From CAZKTO01 sp964555685 (GTDB taxonomy: Bacteria > Chloroflexota > Dehalococcoidia > SHYB01): a stretch of DNA of 15,601 nt. Shown in pieces: positions 1 through 7,087 of this stretch (positions are counted from its first letter, which is position 1; every line of letters begins with the position of its first letter). Location: contig CAZKTO010000070.1 in the NCBI GenBank assembly GCA_964555685.1, positions 1 to 15,601 on the forward strand, given 5' to 3'. A program made the translations under genes and the position numbers. The notes under the pieces were generated by a model. The model worked only from the letters and a program-made list of their open reading frames with translations, ran no database searches and was not told where the DNA came from.

Positions 1-196
1 AGCCGTCCAGCGAGATGGGGACGCCCACGACGATCCGCTCGGCGCCCTGCTCCCGCGCCAGCTCGAGGATGCGCTCGACGTCCCGCCTGGGGCCCACGCT
101 CTCGATGACCGTGAGGGGCGTCGCCAGGAGGCCCGTCGGATCGCTGACGGCGACACCGGTCCGGCGCTCGCCCAGGTCGATGGCAAGGATGCGCAT
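1..196 (-). CDS. ruvX: RuvX/YqgF-family pre-16S rRNA nuclease (putative Holliday junction resolvase), 3' end outside the window
   Basis: Reading leftward from the ATG at 194-196, the protein begins MRILAIDLGERRTGVAVSD and continues through LLATPLTVI, a RDVERILELA helix and IVVGVPISLDG. This is the N-terminal half of the RuvX/YqgF RNase H-like fold: the Asp of AIDLG is the first metal ligand, and the (V)VG(V/L)P strand follows. About 65 codons are visible; the family is usually 130-150 residues, so the C-terminal half lies beyond position 1. The family matures the 16S rRNA 5' end and was earlier described as a Holliday junction resolvase. It often lies just downstream of alaS, and alaS is on the same strand 1.4 kb away here, separated by two plus-strand genes. 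No Shine-Dalgarno sequence is visible. A perfect TATAAT lies only 9 bases before the start, so the transcript may be leaderless. Confidence 0.88.
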   Translation of the reverse strand, partial: MRILAIDLGERRTGVAVSDPTGLLATPLTVIESVGPRRDVERILELAREQGAERIVVGVPISLDG

Positions 197-205
197 GGCG
201 CCCGC

Positions 206-211
206 ATTATA
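206..211 (-). promoter_or_regulatory. -10 hexamer TATAAT immediately upstream of ruvX
   Basis: On the minus strand a perfect TATAAT is followed by nine bases (GCGGGCGCC) and then the ruvX ATG. Transcription would start within about 0-4 bases of the start codon, giving a leaderless or nearly leaderless mRNA, which fits the lack of a ribosome binding site. No convincing -35 is seen at 17 bases (AGGGAG). Confidence 0.55.
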
Positions 212-236
212 GCGCGAGCGGCCACGCCCTCCCTCC

Positions 237-304
237 GGCCCTTCCCCAGACGAACCGGGGAAGGGCCACCCCCTCTCCGGGTCGGAGAGGGGGACGGGGG
301 GTGA
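237..304. repeat. Double-hairpin GC-rich dispersed repeat (copy A)
   Basis: Two adjacent perfect hairpins. The first has 11-bp arms at 237-247 and 257-267 (GGCCCTTCCCC / GGGGAAGGGCC, 9-base loop). The second has 11-bp arms at 269-279 and 283-293 (CCCCCTCTCCG / CGGAGAGGGGG, 3-base loop). They are followed by a G-rich tail (GACGGGGGGTGAGGG). The second hairpin plus tail recurs nearly unchanged at 13629-13680, so this is a dispersed intergenic element, not a gene-specific structure. It lies between the divergent ruvX and DUF2889 genes. Confidence 0.75.
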
Positions 305-350
305 GGGTCATGCGGCCAGTCAGTGGCGCTTTGCGGCATGTTTGCCGCGT

Positions 351-380
351 TTGACCCCCTTCAAGCCGCTCGCCTATACT
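351..380 (+). promoter_or_regulatory. Sigma70-type promoter of the DUF2889 gene
   Basis: TTGACC (351-356), an 18-base spacer and TATACT (375-380) match the vegetative consensus at five of six positions in each box. The predicted start is near 387, giving a short leader that carries the purine-rich GAGGAGG ribosome binding site (402-408) six bases before the ATG at 415. Confidence 0.7.
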
Positions 381-414
381 AGACTGTTTGCGTCGAAACG
401 CGAGGAGGCTGTGC

Positions 415-993
415 ATGGCCCGAAAACGGATCCATACTCGAACCGTCGTCGTGGACGTCTACGACGAGGGGGACGGGACCATCTCCATCGAGGGCCGACT
501 GGAGGACGACCAGCCCCCGGACTCGGGCTACTTTCAGCAGAAGCGCCGGGCCAACGATCCGCGGGCGCCCGGCGTGCTGCACGCCATGTCCGCCTCCATG
601 CGCGTGGACCAGAAGACCTCGCAGATCGTCCAGACCGGCGGTGCGTTCCCCGGCCGCCCCCACGAGGGCTGCGCGGCCGTGCTGGGGTGGCTCTCCAAGC
701 TCGACGGCCTGAAGATCACCACGGGCTATACGGCGGCGTCCAAGGAGCGGCTGGGTGGCCCCAACGGCTGCGCCCACATGAACACGCTCCTCCAGGTGAT
801 GGCCAACACCCGCGGGGCCTCCAGCGCCTACTTCATCTCGAAGGAGTGGGCCGCCGAGATGGCGAAGGTCCGGCCCGACCCCAGCAGGCCCTACGCGCAC
901 CCGGCCATCGATAGCTGCCACATGTGGCGCGAGGGCGGGCCCATCCTCACGGCCATGGCCCAGGGCAAGAACGCCATCGAGGAGAATCTGTAG
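415..993 (+). CDS. DUF2889-family protein of unknown function
   Basis: A 192-residue soluble protein. The ATG at 415 is chosen because GAGGAGG lies six bases upstream; an in-frame ATG at 388 would sit at the predicted transcription start. It begins with basic residues and a RTVVVDVYDEGDGTISIEGRLEDDQ strand pair, typical of DUF2889 (the 'V.G.L.D' N-terminal region). Later it has the GCAHMNTLLQVMANTRGAS segment, matching the family's conserved G-C-x-H-(L/M) helix, and the C-terminal CHMWREGGPI motif. The paired Cys/His residues could bind a metal, but no reaction is established for the family. It has no signal peptide or membrane segment. It seems monocistronic with its own promoter and lies between alaS and ruvX on the opposite strand. 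Confidence 0.72.
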   Translation: MARKRIHTRTVVVDVYDEGDGTISIEGRLEDDQPPDSGYFQQKRRANDPRAPGVLHAMSASMRVDQKTSQIVQTGGAFPGRPHEGCAAVLGWLSKLDGLKITTGYTAASKERLGGPNGCAHMNTLLQVMANTRGASSAYFISKEWAAEMAKVRPDPSRPYAHPAIDSCHMWREGGPILTAMAQGKNAIEENL

Positions 994-1181
994 CAGGGAC
1001 TAAGCGCCTATCCGAAAACCTCGGCGGTTCAGAATGTTATCCAAGCACAAGCGAGATCCAGCCTACCCGAGTGGTTGTCTTCTGTCGGGCACGGCCACTG
1101 CCGGGGGGATAGGCCTGGGTATTCCTGTCATTCTGAACGAGTCTGCGAGTGAAGAATCTGGGTGGGGGGCGGCCCTCCCGT

Positions 1182-1466
1182 ATGGCGCAGTACTACGTGT
1201 ACATCATGAGCAGCTATCGTCTAACGCTGTACGTTGGTGTAACCCGGGACCTGGCCAAGCGGGCAGAAGAGCACCGGCAAAAGCTGGTGGGCGGATTCAC
1301 CAAGAGGTACAACGTCACTCGGCTCGTCTATGACGAGGTGGCCGGCAACCCCATGGCAGCCATCGAACGGGAGAAGCAGATCAAGGGCTGGCTCAGGGCG
1401 AAGAAGGTGGCCCTCATAGAGACGGCCAACCCCGACTGGGCAGACTTGGCTACCAGCATTGAGTGA
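1182..1466 (+). CDS. Small stand-alone GIY-YIG endonuclease (UPF0213/YhbQ-like)
   Basis: A 94-residue protein starting at the ATG at 1182; a longer GTG start at 1149 would translate through the left inverted repeat. The GIY-YIG motif is present in variant form, YVY (residues 5-7) and YVG (17-19). It is followed by the helix with catalytic Arg27 (LAKRAEEH), GGFTKRYNVTRLVYDE, the AAIEREKQIKGW helix with the metal-binding Glu (E62 or E64) and TANPDW with a conserved Asn83. All expected active-site positions are kept, so the enzyme may be functional. Length matches the compact family of about 80-100 residues. Single-domain members are thought to nick or cut DNA, but their biological role is poorly known. 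The gene sits inside an inverted-repeat cassette. No strong ribosome binding site is visible directly before the start. Confidence 0.85.
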   Translation: MAQYYVYIMSSYRLTLYVGVTRDLAKRAEEHRQKLVGGFTKRYNVTRLVYDEVAGNPMAAIEREKQIKGWLRAKKVALIETANPDWADLATSIE

Positions 1467-1491
1467 GGAGCCCCGCCACCCAGATTCATTC

Positions 1492-1509
1492 GCCCTTCCA
1501 TGGAAGGGC
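1492..1509. repeat. 18-bp perfect palindrome within the right repeat of the GIY-YIG cassette
   Basis: GCCCTTCCATGGAAGGGC is self-complementary with 9-bp arms. It lies between the inner and outer inverted-repeat blocks on the right side only; the left side has 17 unrelated bases there. It could fold as a hairpin downstream of the nuclease gene, but no T-run follows. Confidence 0.6.
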
Positions 1510-1651
1510 TCAGAATGACGGATACTGGAGCGGCCTGCCGATGCAAAGCTCTGCGGTGCCCATGCCTTACCCTAGGAATTCATGTTTCGAACGAACCTGG
1601 TATTCGGATAGAATCTAGGGACTGGGAGGGCCAGGTCCCAGCTCCCGGCCT

Positions 1652-4648
1652 CTATCTTTTCTTCACCAGCCCAGGCACCAGGGCCAGCGCCTCGCCGACC
1701 TTGGAGGCATCCTTGCCGCCCGCCTGCGCCATCTCCGGCCGCCCGCCGCCCCCGCCCCCCGCCGCCTTCGCCACCTCGCGGAGGATGTTCCCCGCGTGGT
1801 AGCCCTTGGCCGTGAGGTCGGGCGTCACGAAGGCGACGAAGGCCGCCTTGCCGTTCACCACGGCGCCCAGCACGATGACGCCGCTCCCCACCTTTCCCCG
1901 CAGCCACTCGCCCATCTCCCGCAGCGCCTCGGGGCTCGAGGCTGAGACCTGCGCCGTCAGCACCGTCACCCCATCGATCACCCGCGCCTGGGATGGCAGC
2001 GCCTCGGCCTGCCGCCGGGCCAGGTCCCGCTCGAGAGCGGCGGCCCGCTTCCGCTCGCGGTCCAGCTCCTCGAGCAGCGCCGCCACACGGGAGGCCATCT
2101 CGGCCGGCGCCGCCTTGAGTTGCTTCGATAGCGATTCCAGGAGCACATGGCGCTGGCTGAGGAGCCCGCCCGTCCCCCGGCCCGTGACGGCCTCGACGCG
2201 GCGCGTCCCCGCGGCGATGCTCCCCTCGCCCTCGATGTGCAGCAGCCCGATCTCGCCCGTCGCCCGCGCGTGGGTGCCGCCGCACAGCTCGAAGCTGAAC
2301 GACTCACCATCTCCTATACGGCACGTGCGCACCGTGTCGCCGTACCGCTCGCCAAAGAAGGCCAGGGCCCCCTGGGCGATGGCGTCCTTATAGGCCATGG
2401 TCTTGTGGGTCACCGGCAGGTTGGCCATGATGGCGTCGTTGATCGTCCGCTCGATGGCTTGGAGGTCCGCCGCGCCGATGGCCCCGGGGTGCGAGAAATC
2501 GAAGCGCAGGCGGTCGGGGGCGACGAGCGACCCGGCCTGGCGCACGTGGGCGCCCAGCACGCGCCGCAGCGCGGCGTGCAGCAGGTGCGTCCCCGTGTGG
2601 TTGCGGACGACGTCCGCGCGGCGCGCGGCGTCCACCATGGCCTCGACCGGCTCGCCGGCGGCGATCTCGCCCTCGGCGACCTCGCCCGCGTGGACGATGA
2701 GCCCGGCGATGGGCGACTGCGTGTCCGTGACGCGCACGAGGCCCAGGGGCCCGCGAAGCTCGCCCGTATCGCCCACCTGGCCGCCCGACTCGGCGTAGAA
2801 GGGCGTCTCGCGCAGCACCACCTCGACCCGCTGGCCTTTCGAGGCGCGCTCGGCGGGCGCCCCGCCGGCGAGTAGCCCGATGACGACCGTCTGCTCCCGC
2901 AGGCTCTCGTAGCCGGTGAAGCGCGTCCTTCCGGAAGAGACCTTCCCCGGAAGGACGGCCAGTTTCTTATACGTCTCCGGCGAGACCTTATCGCCTAACC
3001 CGAACTTGGCGGCGGCGCGGGCCCGCTCCCGCTGCGCCTCCATCTCGCGCTGGAAGCCCGCCATGTCCACGGTCATCCCATGCTCGCGGGCGACGTCCGC
3101 CGTCACATCCACCGGGAAACCGTAGGTGTCGTGGAGGATAAATGCCTCGTAGCCAGTAATTTCTGTCGCTAAGTTGGATTGCACAAAGCGGTTGCGAACC
3201 TCTTGCAAAGAGGTTTCGGTTGCTCCTGCCCGATTAGCCTCTATTTCAATTGTGTGCTGAAGTAAATCAACGATTTCGCCGCCAGGCCATCCCCGATACT
3301 GAGCTATATCTGCGTTGAACCGTTGCGCTTTTGTCTGAACATTGCCCCTGCCAGTTAGGAGATCTGGCTGCATCGCACCGATGTTTTTAATGATTGCTTG
3401 TTTCTCTGCGCGATTCTCCGCAAACGACTCAAACATCTGTATTCCACGCTCGTAGACTTCGGCAAACCGCTCCTCCTCGCCCTGTATCACGGAGGCCACG
3501 AACTCCCGCTCGCGCTCCAGCTCCGGGTACTGGCGCCCCATGCGCTCGGTGACGACGGCGGCCAGCTCTCTCAGGAACGGGCCCTTGATGCCGGCCTTGC
3601 GCCCGTAGCGCACCGCGCGGCGCAGCACGCGGCGCAGCACGTAGCCGCGCCCCTCGTTGGAGGGCGCCACGCCGTCGGCCATCAGGAACGTCACGCTGCG
3701 AGCGTGCTCGGCGACGACCCGCAGAGCGAAGTCGGCCTCCTCGCTCGCGCCGTACGTCTTGCCCGCCAGCCGCGCCGCGGCCTCCACGAGGTAGCGGAAC
3801 GCGTCGGACTGATAGACCGACTGCACGCCCTGCACGACGGCGGCGGTCCGCTCCAGCCCCATGCCCGTATCGATGTTGGGCGCGGGGAGCGGCGTCCGGC
3901 GCCCGTCGCGATGGTGGTAGAACTGGGTGAAGACCAGGTTCCATATCTCCACGGCGCGGGGGCTATCGCCCGTCAGGTCCTCCACGGTCGTGTTCGCCGG
4001 GTCGAACGAGTAGTGGATCTCGCTGCACGGGCCGCAGGGCCCCTCTTCTCCTGCTGGTCCCCACCAGTTATACCGCGCGTCCAGCGCCACGATCCGGCTC
4101 TCCGGGAGCGCGCCCTTCGTCGCCTCCAGCCAGAAGCCCTTCGCCTCCAGGTCCTCCTGGCCGTTGTCTTTGAAGTACGTCACCCACAGGCGCTCCGGAG
4201 GAATGCGTAGCACGCCGGTGACGAACTCCCACGCCCACGCGATCGCCTCCCGCTTGAAGTAGTCGCCGATGCTGAAGTTGCCCAGCATCTCGAAGAAGGT
4301 CAGGTGCTTCGTGTCGCCCACCGAGTCGATGTCGGACGCGCGGAAGCACTTCTGGACGGAGGCCAGGCGCGGGCTGGGCGGCCGCTGCTCGCCGGTGAAG
4401 TAGGGCTTGAACGGGACCATCCCCGCGCTGGTGAAGAGCAGCGTCGGGTCGCCGGCGGGCAGGAGCGACGACGACCGCAGGGCGCGGTGTCCCCGCGCCT
4501 CAAAGAAGGACAAGAATCTCTGCCGGACTTCGTCGCCTGNNNNNNNNNNGGGGATGAGGGACGACGAGGGCACAACCAGGTGCCCCTTGCCCTTGAAGAA
4601 GTCCAGGTAGGCCTGGCGGACCTGGTCGAGGCTCTTGGGCGTGGTCAT
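1652..4648 (-). CDS. alaS: Alanyl-tRNA synthetase, interrupted by a scaffold gap and carrying an unusual internal insert
   Basis: AlaRS attaches alanine to tRNA-Ala and clears mischarged Ser/Gly. The class II core is clear: SSSLLPAGDPTLLFTSAGM, MLGNFSIGDYFKREAIAWAW and NIDTGMGLERTAAV (about residues 258-271). The editing domain keeps its metal ligands, H684xxxH688 (HTGTH) and C789xxxH793 (CGGTH). The C-terminal domain has the glycine run GGGGGGRPEMAQAGGKD and ends VPGLVKKR. Two oddities bear on the model. The first 33 residues and the residues after the N gap are two divergent copies of the same N-terminal segment, so the true 5' end is uncertain. Residues about 408-497 form an extended region where the family has only about 20 residues. 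The nominal 998-residue length drops to about 890 after subtracting these, which is normal for the family. The start has a weak AAAAGG ribosome binding site. Confidence 0.93.
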   Translation of the reverse strand: MTTPKSLDQVRQAYLDFFKGKGHLVVPSSSLIPXXXXGDEVRQRFLSFFEARGHRALRSSSLLPAGDPTLLFTSAGMVPFKPYFTGEQRPPSPRLASVQKCFRASDIDSVGDTKHLTFFEMLGNFSIGDYFKREAIAWAWEFVTGVLRIPPERLWVTYFKDNGQEDLEAKGFWLEATKGALPESRIVALDARYNWWGPAGEEGPCGPCSEIHYSFDPANTTVEDLTGDSPRAVEIWNLVFTQFYHHRDGRRTPLPAPNIDTGMGLERTAAVVQGVQSVYQSDAFRYLVEAAARLAGKTYGASEEADFALRVVAEHARSVTFLMADGVAPSNEGRGYVLRRVLRRAVRYGRKAGIKGPFLRELAAVVTERMGRQYPELEREREFVASVIQGEEERFAEVYERGIQMFESFAENRAEKQAIIKNIGAMQPDLLTGRGNVQTKAQRFNADIAQYRGWPGGEIVDLLQHTIEIEANRAGATETSLQEVRNRFVQSNLATEITGYEAFILHDTYGFPVDVTADVAREHGMTVDMAGFQREMEAQRERARAAAKFGLGDKVSPETYKKLAVLPGKVSSGRTRFTGYESLREQTVVIGLLAGGAPAERASKGQRVEVVLRETPFYAESGGQVGDTGELRGPLGLVRVTDTQSPIAGLIVHAGEVAEGEIAAGEPVEAMVDAARRADVVRNHTGTHLLHAALRRVLGAHVRQAGSLVAPDRLRFDFSHPGAIGAADLQAIERTINDAIMANLPVTHKTMAYKDAIAQGALAFFGERYGDTVRTCRIGDGESFSFELCGGTHARATGEIGLLHIEGEGSIAAGTRRVEAVTGRGTGGLLSQRHVLLESLSKQLKAAPAEMASRVAALLEELDRERKRAAALERDLARRQAEALPSQARVIDGVTVLTAQVSASSPEALREMGEWLRGKVGSGVIVLGAVVNGKAAFVAFVTPDLTAKGYHAGNILREVAKAAGGGGGGRPEMAQAGGKDASKVGEALALVPGLVKKR
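3130..3440 (-). other. Low-GC in-frame insert within alaS
   Basis: By hand count, 3181-3420 holds 120 G+C of 240 bases (50%), against 42 of 60 (70%) at 3541-3600 in the same gene. It encodes about residues 408-497, from SFAENRAEKQAII to RFVQSNLATEIT. This lies between the helix VYERGIQMFE and the conserved GYEAFILHDTYGFP strand, where typical AlaRS has only about 20 residues (…GK.IPGE.AF.LYDTYGFP). Roughly 70 residues are extra. The reading frame stays open, and the peptide is hydrophilic and probably helical. No intein-type Cys or His-Asn ends are present. Confidence 0.7.
4540..4549. other. Ten-N scaffold gap joining two alaS 5' segments
   Basis: Exactly ten unknown bases. On the minus strand the sequence before the gap encodes DQVRQAYLDFFKGKGHLVV then PSSSLIP, and the sequence after it encodes DEVRQRFLSFFEARGHRAL then RSSSLLP. 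The same AlaRS segment therefore appears twice. A genuine gene has it once, so this is a join between contigs, not native sequence. Confidence 0.95.
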
Positions 4649-4697
4649 CGGTCAGCCTTTTCGGAGGGACGCGGCGTCCCCATGGGTAACGCCAGAT

Positions 4698-4727
4698 ATT
4701 ATCGCACGTTCCTCAGGGACCTTCCGA
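4698..4727 (-). promoter_or_regulatory. Possible alaS promoter
   Basis: On the minus strand TTCGGA (4727-4722), an 18-base spacer and GATAAT (4703-4698) precede alaS. The -10 matches five of six consensus bases; the -35 is weak. The start would be about 45 bases before the alaS ATG. The interval 4649-4941 otherwise shows no convincing gene. Confidence 0.4.
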
Positions 4728-4941
4728 AATTCGCGGTAGGCAGCAACGCGATCAGGGAGCAGCCCAGCGTGCGAGAGATTCCTCGCTGGCCATCGAGATC
4801 GGTCATTCCCATGGTCATGTGGCGGTAGCGCGAGGACGCCCCTCGCATCTTGTGGTACCGTATTCCATGACCGGTCCAGGCAGGGCGTTCGCTGATGCGC
4901 CTTTCGGGGCATCGGAGCAAGAGCGCCCGGGAGGCCATGAC

Positions 4942-5811
4942 ATGCCGCAGGAGCGCTTCGGACCGCGAGAGGTCTACCTCGGCAAGGAGCTGGGCCGCCG
5001 CGACTTCGCGGTGACGGAGCAGGCCCTCGGCAGCTACTTCGGGGGGCTGCGGCTCGACCCGGCCTGGTACCGCGACCGCTCACCCTACGGCCGCCCCGTG
5101 GCGCCCTCCATGGCCATCGCGGAGATCGAGGACCGGTTCATCGCCGGGGCCGTCATCAACCCCTTTGGCACGCTCTGGAGGCGGCAGGAGTGGTCGTTCT
5201 TCTTGCCGCTCTTTCCCGGCGAGGGCTACCCGGCCTCCGCGCGCGTCCTCGATATCTACCGGCACCGGGACCGTACCATCGTCGCCATGCAGGTGGTGCT
5301 TAAGACGGCGGCCGGCGAGATCGTGGCCGAGGGACGGCACCACCAGAGCTTCGTCGTCGGGCAGACCGCGGGCAGGGTCAAGCTTCGCGAGCCCGGCGAA
5401 AAGGAGCGGGCGCGCCCCTTCACCGTGCCTGAGGGCGAACCTCTCGATCCCGTGCGCCGGACGATCACGCTGGAGATGTGCCGGACGTTCTTCCACGGCG
5501 AGCTGAGCTACCACACGCAGCGGCAGCGCGCCGAGGGCATGGGCTTCGACAACGTGGTGGTGGGTGGCCGCATGACGCTGGGCTACCTGGGTGACCTGAT
5601 GGACCGGCGCTTCGGCCGGGGCTGGTACGAGGGCGGGCGGCTGGACGTCAAGTTCACCAACGTCGTCTGGCCCGGCGACGAGATCGTCGCCAGCGGCGTC
5701 GTCACCGGCAGGACGAAGGAGGCCGGCGGGACGCGCGCGAACGTCGCGGTGTGGCTGGAGAAGGCCGATGGCACCGTGGCCATCGCCGGCACGGCCAGCG
5801 CCCTGGAATAG
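4942..5811 (+). CDS. Double-hotdog (MaoC-like) protein, probable acyl-CoA dehydratase or thioester-binding enzyme
   Basis: 289 residues from the ATG at 4942, chosen because GGGAGG (4929-4934) lies seven bases upstream; the open frame extends further but without support. The protein appears to hold two hotdog domains. The first is about residues 1-140 (RDFAVTEQALGSYFGGL…, SPYGRPVAPSMAIAEIEDRF, WSFFLPLFPGEGYPASARVLDIYRHRDRTIVAMQVVLKTAAGEIVAEG). The second is about 160-289 (ITLEMCRTFFHGELSYHTQ, FDNVVVGGRMTLGYLGDLM, LDVKFTNVVWPGDEIVASGVVTGR). The VVGGRM…L and VWPGDEI blocks are typical of MaoC-like dehydratases, but the classical D-x-N-P-x-H signature is absent (SYHTQRQRAEG instead), so hydratase activity is uncertain. 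No signal peptide. It is followed 105 bases later by an amidohydrolase gene on the same strand. Confidence 0.65.
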   Translation: MPQERFGPREVYLGKELGRRDFAVTEQALGSYFGGLRLDPAWYRDRSPYGRPVAPSMAIAEIEDRFIAGAVINPFGTLWRRQEWSFFLPLFPGEGYPASARVLDIYRHRDRTIVAMQVVLKTAAGEIVAEGRHHQSFVVGQTAGRVKLREPGEKERARPFTVPEGEPLDPVRRTITLEMCRTFFHGELSYHTQRQRAEGMGFDNVVVGGRMTLGYLGDLMDRRFGRGWYEGGRLDVKFTNVVWPGDEIVASGVVTGRTKEAGGTRANVAVWLEKADGTVAIAGTASALE

Positions 5812-5861
5812 CGAGCCGGCCCGCCGGAACGTGCAAACGCCCGCGAACGCTCTGCCCTGGG

Positions 5862-5890
5862 CTGCGCCGGTCGGCCCCTCGTGCTACGAT
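5862..5890 (+). promoter_or_regulatory. Extended -10 promoter of the amidohydrolase-2 gene
   Basis: CTGCGC (5862-5867), 17 bases, then TACGAT (5885-5890) preceded by TGC, which makes the extended -10 element TGCTACGAT. The same arrangement, CTGCAC-N17-TACGAT with the same TGC, precedes the minus-strand amidohydrolase at 8898-8926. The -35 is weak against TTGACA, which suits an extended -10 promoter. Confidence 0.5.
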
Positions 5891-5916
5891 GGCGTCAAAC
5901 GTCCGGGGAGGCTGAC

Positions 5917-7002
5917 ATGGCTACGTACCGGGTGATCTCCGCCGATTCGCACATCGTGGAGCCAGGCGATCTGTGGCAGCGGCACATCGATCCGGCCTAT
6001 CGCGACCGGGCGCCCCGCATGGTCCGGGAGAACGAGACCGATTGGATCGTGTGCGAGGGAACCAGGCTGGGCCCGCCCTTTGGCTACTCCACGGCGGGGA
6101 ACAAGCGGCCGGTCTCGCGCACCTTCGATGCGGTCTACCGCGGCGCCTACGATCCCACCGCGCGCCTGGCGGACATGGGCCGCGACGGTATCGACGCCGA
6201 GGTGGTCTACCCGTCCGTGGCGATGCGCGCGTTCAACATCCCGGATGCCGGACTCCGCCGGGCGACTCTTGAGGCATATAACCGGTGGATCACCGCCTTC
6301 TCCAGCGTCCACCCCAAGAAGATCAAAGGGCTCGGCATGGTCGACGTCGGCGACCCTGTGGAGGCGGAGGCCATGCTGCGGCGTGCCCATACGATGGGGC
6401 TGGTCGGCGCCCTCATCACTATCGAAACGGCGGACCCGGACCGATACGCCTCGCCCGCCCTGGACCGCTTCTGGCACGCCGCCGAAGAGCTGAACGTCCC
6501 GCTGAGCCTCCACATCCTCACCAACGAGAAGCCCATCCAGCAGGGCGCCCACATCGCCGAAATCCTCCAGCACGGCTACATCCAGCAGGCCCTGACGACC
6601 ATGGTCTTTGGGGGCGTCTTCCAGCGGCACCCCGGCCTGCGGGTCGTCTCGGCGGAGACCGACGCCGGCTGGGCCCCCTACCTCATGGAGCGCATGGACT
6701 ACATCTACAGCGACCCGCGCCGCCAGACCTACCAGAACTATCCCATCAAGGGCGGCGCCGTGCCCCCCAGCGAGTACCTGAAACGGAACGTCTACTTCAC
6801 CTTCATGCGCGACGCCTCCGCCGTCTACGTGCGCGACCTCATCGGCCCCTCGCACCTCATGTGGGCCAGCGACTACCCCCACAACGACAGCACGTGGCCC
6901 CGCTCGCAGGAGGTCATCGACCGGCTGTGCGCGGGGATACCGGACAAAGACCGGCAGGCCATCGTCGCGGACAACGCGGCGTCGTTCTACGGGTTCAACT
7001 GA
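5917..7002 (+). CDS. Amidohydrolase family 2 metal-dependent hydrolase/decarboxylase-like protein
   Basis: 361 residues, start at 5917 with GGGGAGG five bases upstream. It opens with VISADSHIVEPGDLW, the D-x-H-x-x-E metal motif (D10, H12, E15) of the Amidohydro_2 (ACMSD-like) branch. Later landmarks are LSLHILTNE (H199), the barrel strand LRVVSAETDAGWAPYLMERMDY (E247) and the near C-terminal HLMWASDYPHNDSTWP with the catalytic Asp319. All expected metal-site residues are present. Members are TIM-barrel enzymes that hydrolyse or decarboxylate diverse, often cyclic or aromatic, substrates; the substrate here is unknown. The gene ends in TGA and converges on the minus-strand deacylase-like gene across a palindrome. 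Neighbours include another two amidohydrolases and CoA-ester enzymes, suggesting catabolism of an amide- or lactone-containing compound (inference). Confidence 0.85.
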   Translation: MATYRVISADSHIVEPGDLWQRHIDPAYRDRAPRMVRENETDWIVCEGTRLGPPFGYSTAGNKRPVSRTFDAVYRGAYDPTARLADMGRDGIDAEVVYPSVAMRAFNIPDAGLRRATLEAYNRWITAFSSVHPKKIKGLGMVDVGDPVEAEAMLRRAHTMGLVGALITIETADPDRYASPALDRFWHAAEELNVPLSLHILTNEKPIQQGAHIAEILQHGYIQQALTTMVFGGVFQRHPGLRVVSAETDAGWAPYLMERMDYIYSDPRRQTYQNYPIKGGAVPPSEYLKRNVYFTFMRDASAVYVRDLIGPSHLMWASDYPHNDSTWPRSQEVIDRLCAGIPDKDRQAIVADNAASFYGFN

Positions 7003-7087
7003 CGCCTCTCGCGTCATCGCGAGGAGAGACGATTCCATCGGCTCGACGTGGCGATCCAGGCCGTTAGCACTGGGGGCACAGGGTTGG

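Larger units (their letters stand above)
1119..1525. mobile_element. GIY-YIG nuclease cassette bracketed by imperfect inverted repeats
   Basis: The GIY-YIG gene is flanked by inverted repeats in two exact blocks. The outer block is GTCATTCTGA at 1127-1136 against TCAGAATGAC at 1510-1519; with two single-base indels it extends outward to 1119 and 1525. The inner block is GAATCTGGGTGG at 1154-1165 against CCACCCAGATTC at 1476-1487. The left repeat ends about 17 bases before the start codon, and the right begins directly after the stop codon (1464-1466). From memory, the GTCATTCTGA...GAATCTGGG core resembles a dispersed repeat seen in many bacterial genomes; I cannot search here. There is no transposase, so any mobility would have to be supplied elsewhere or depend on the nuclease. 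The boundaries and the name 'mobile' are inference. Confidence 0.6.

Noticed and set aside
1622..1641. Rho-independent terminator after alaS
   Set aside because: CTGGGA/TCCCAG gives only a 6-bp stem with an 8-base loop and no T-run follows on the minus strand.
3130..3440. Intein in alaS
   Set aside because: No Cys/Ser at the start, no His-Asn at the end and far too short; no splicing blocks.
3146..3455. CTCGTAG direct repeats at 3146-3152 and 3449-3455 as a target-site duplication of the alaS insert
   Set aside because: Both encode Tyr-Glu in parts of AlaRS (GYEAF and VYERG). Removing the 303 bases between would delete normal AlaRS residues as well, so the repeat is probably chance.
4649..4941. 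A gene in the alaS to hotdog interval (short frames on both strands)
   Set aside because: The frames are short, overlap each other and lack ribosome binding sites or motifs; only a possible alaS promoter is supported.
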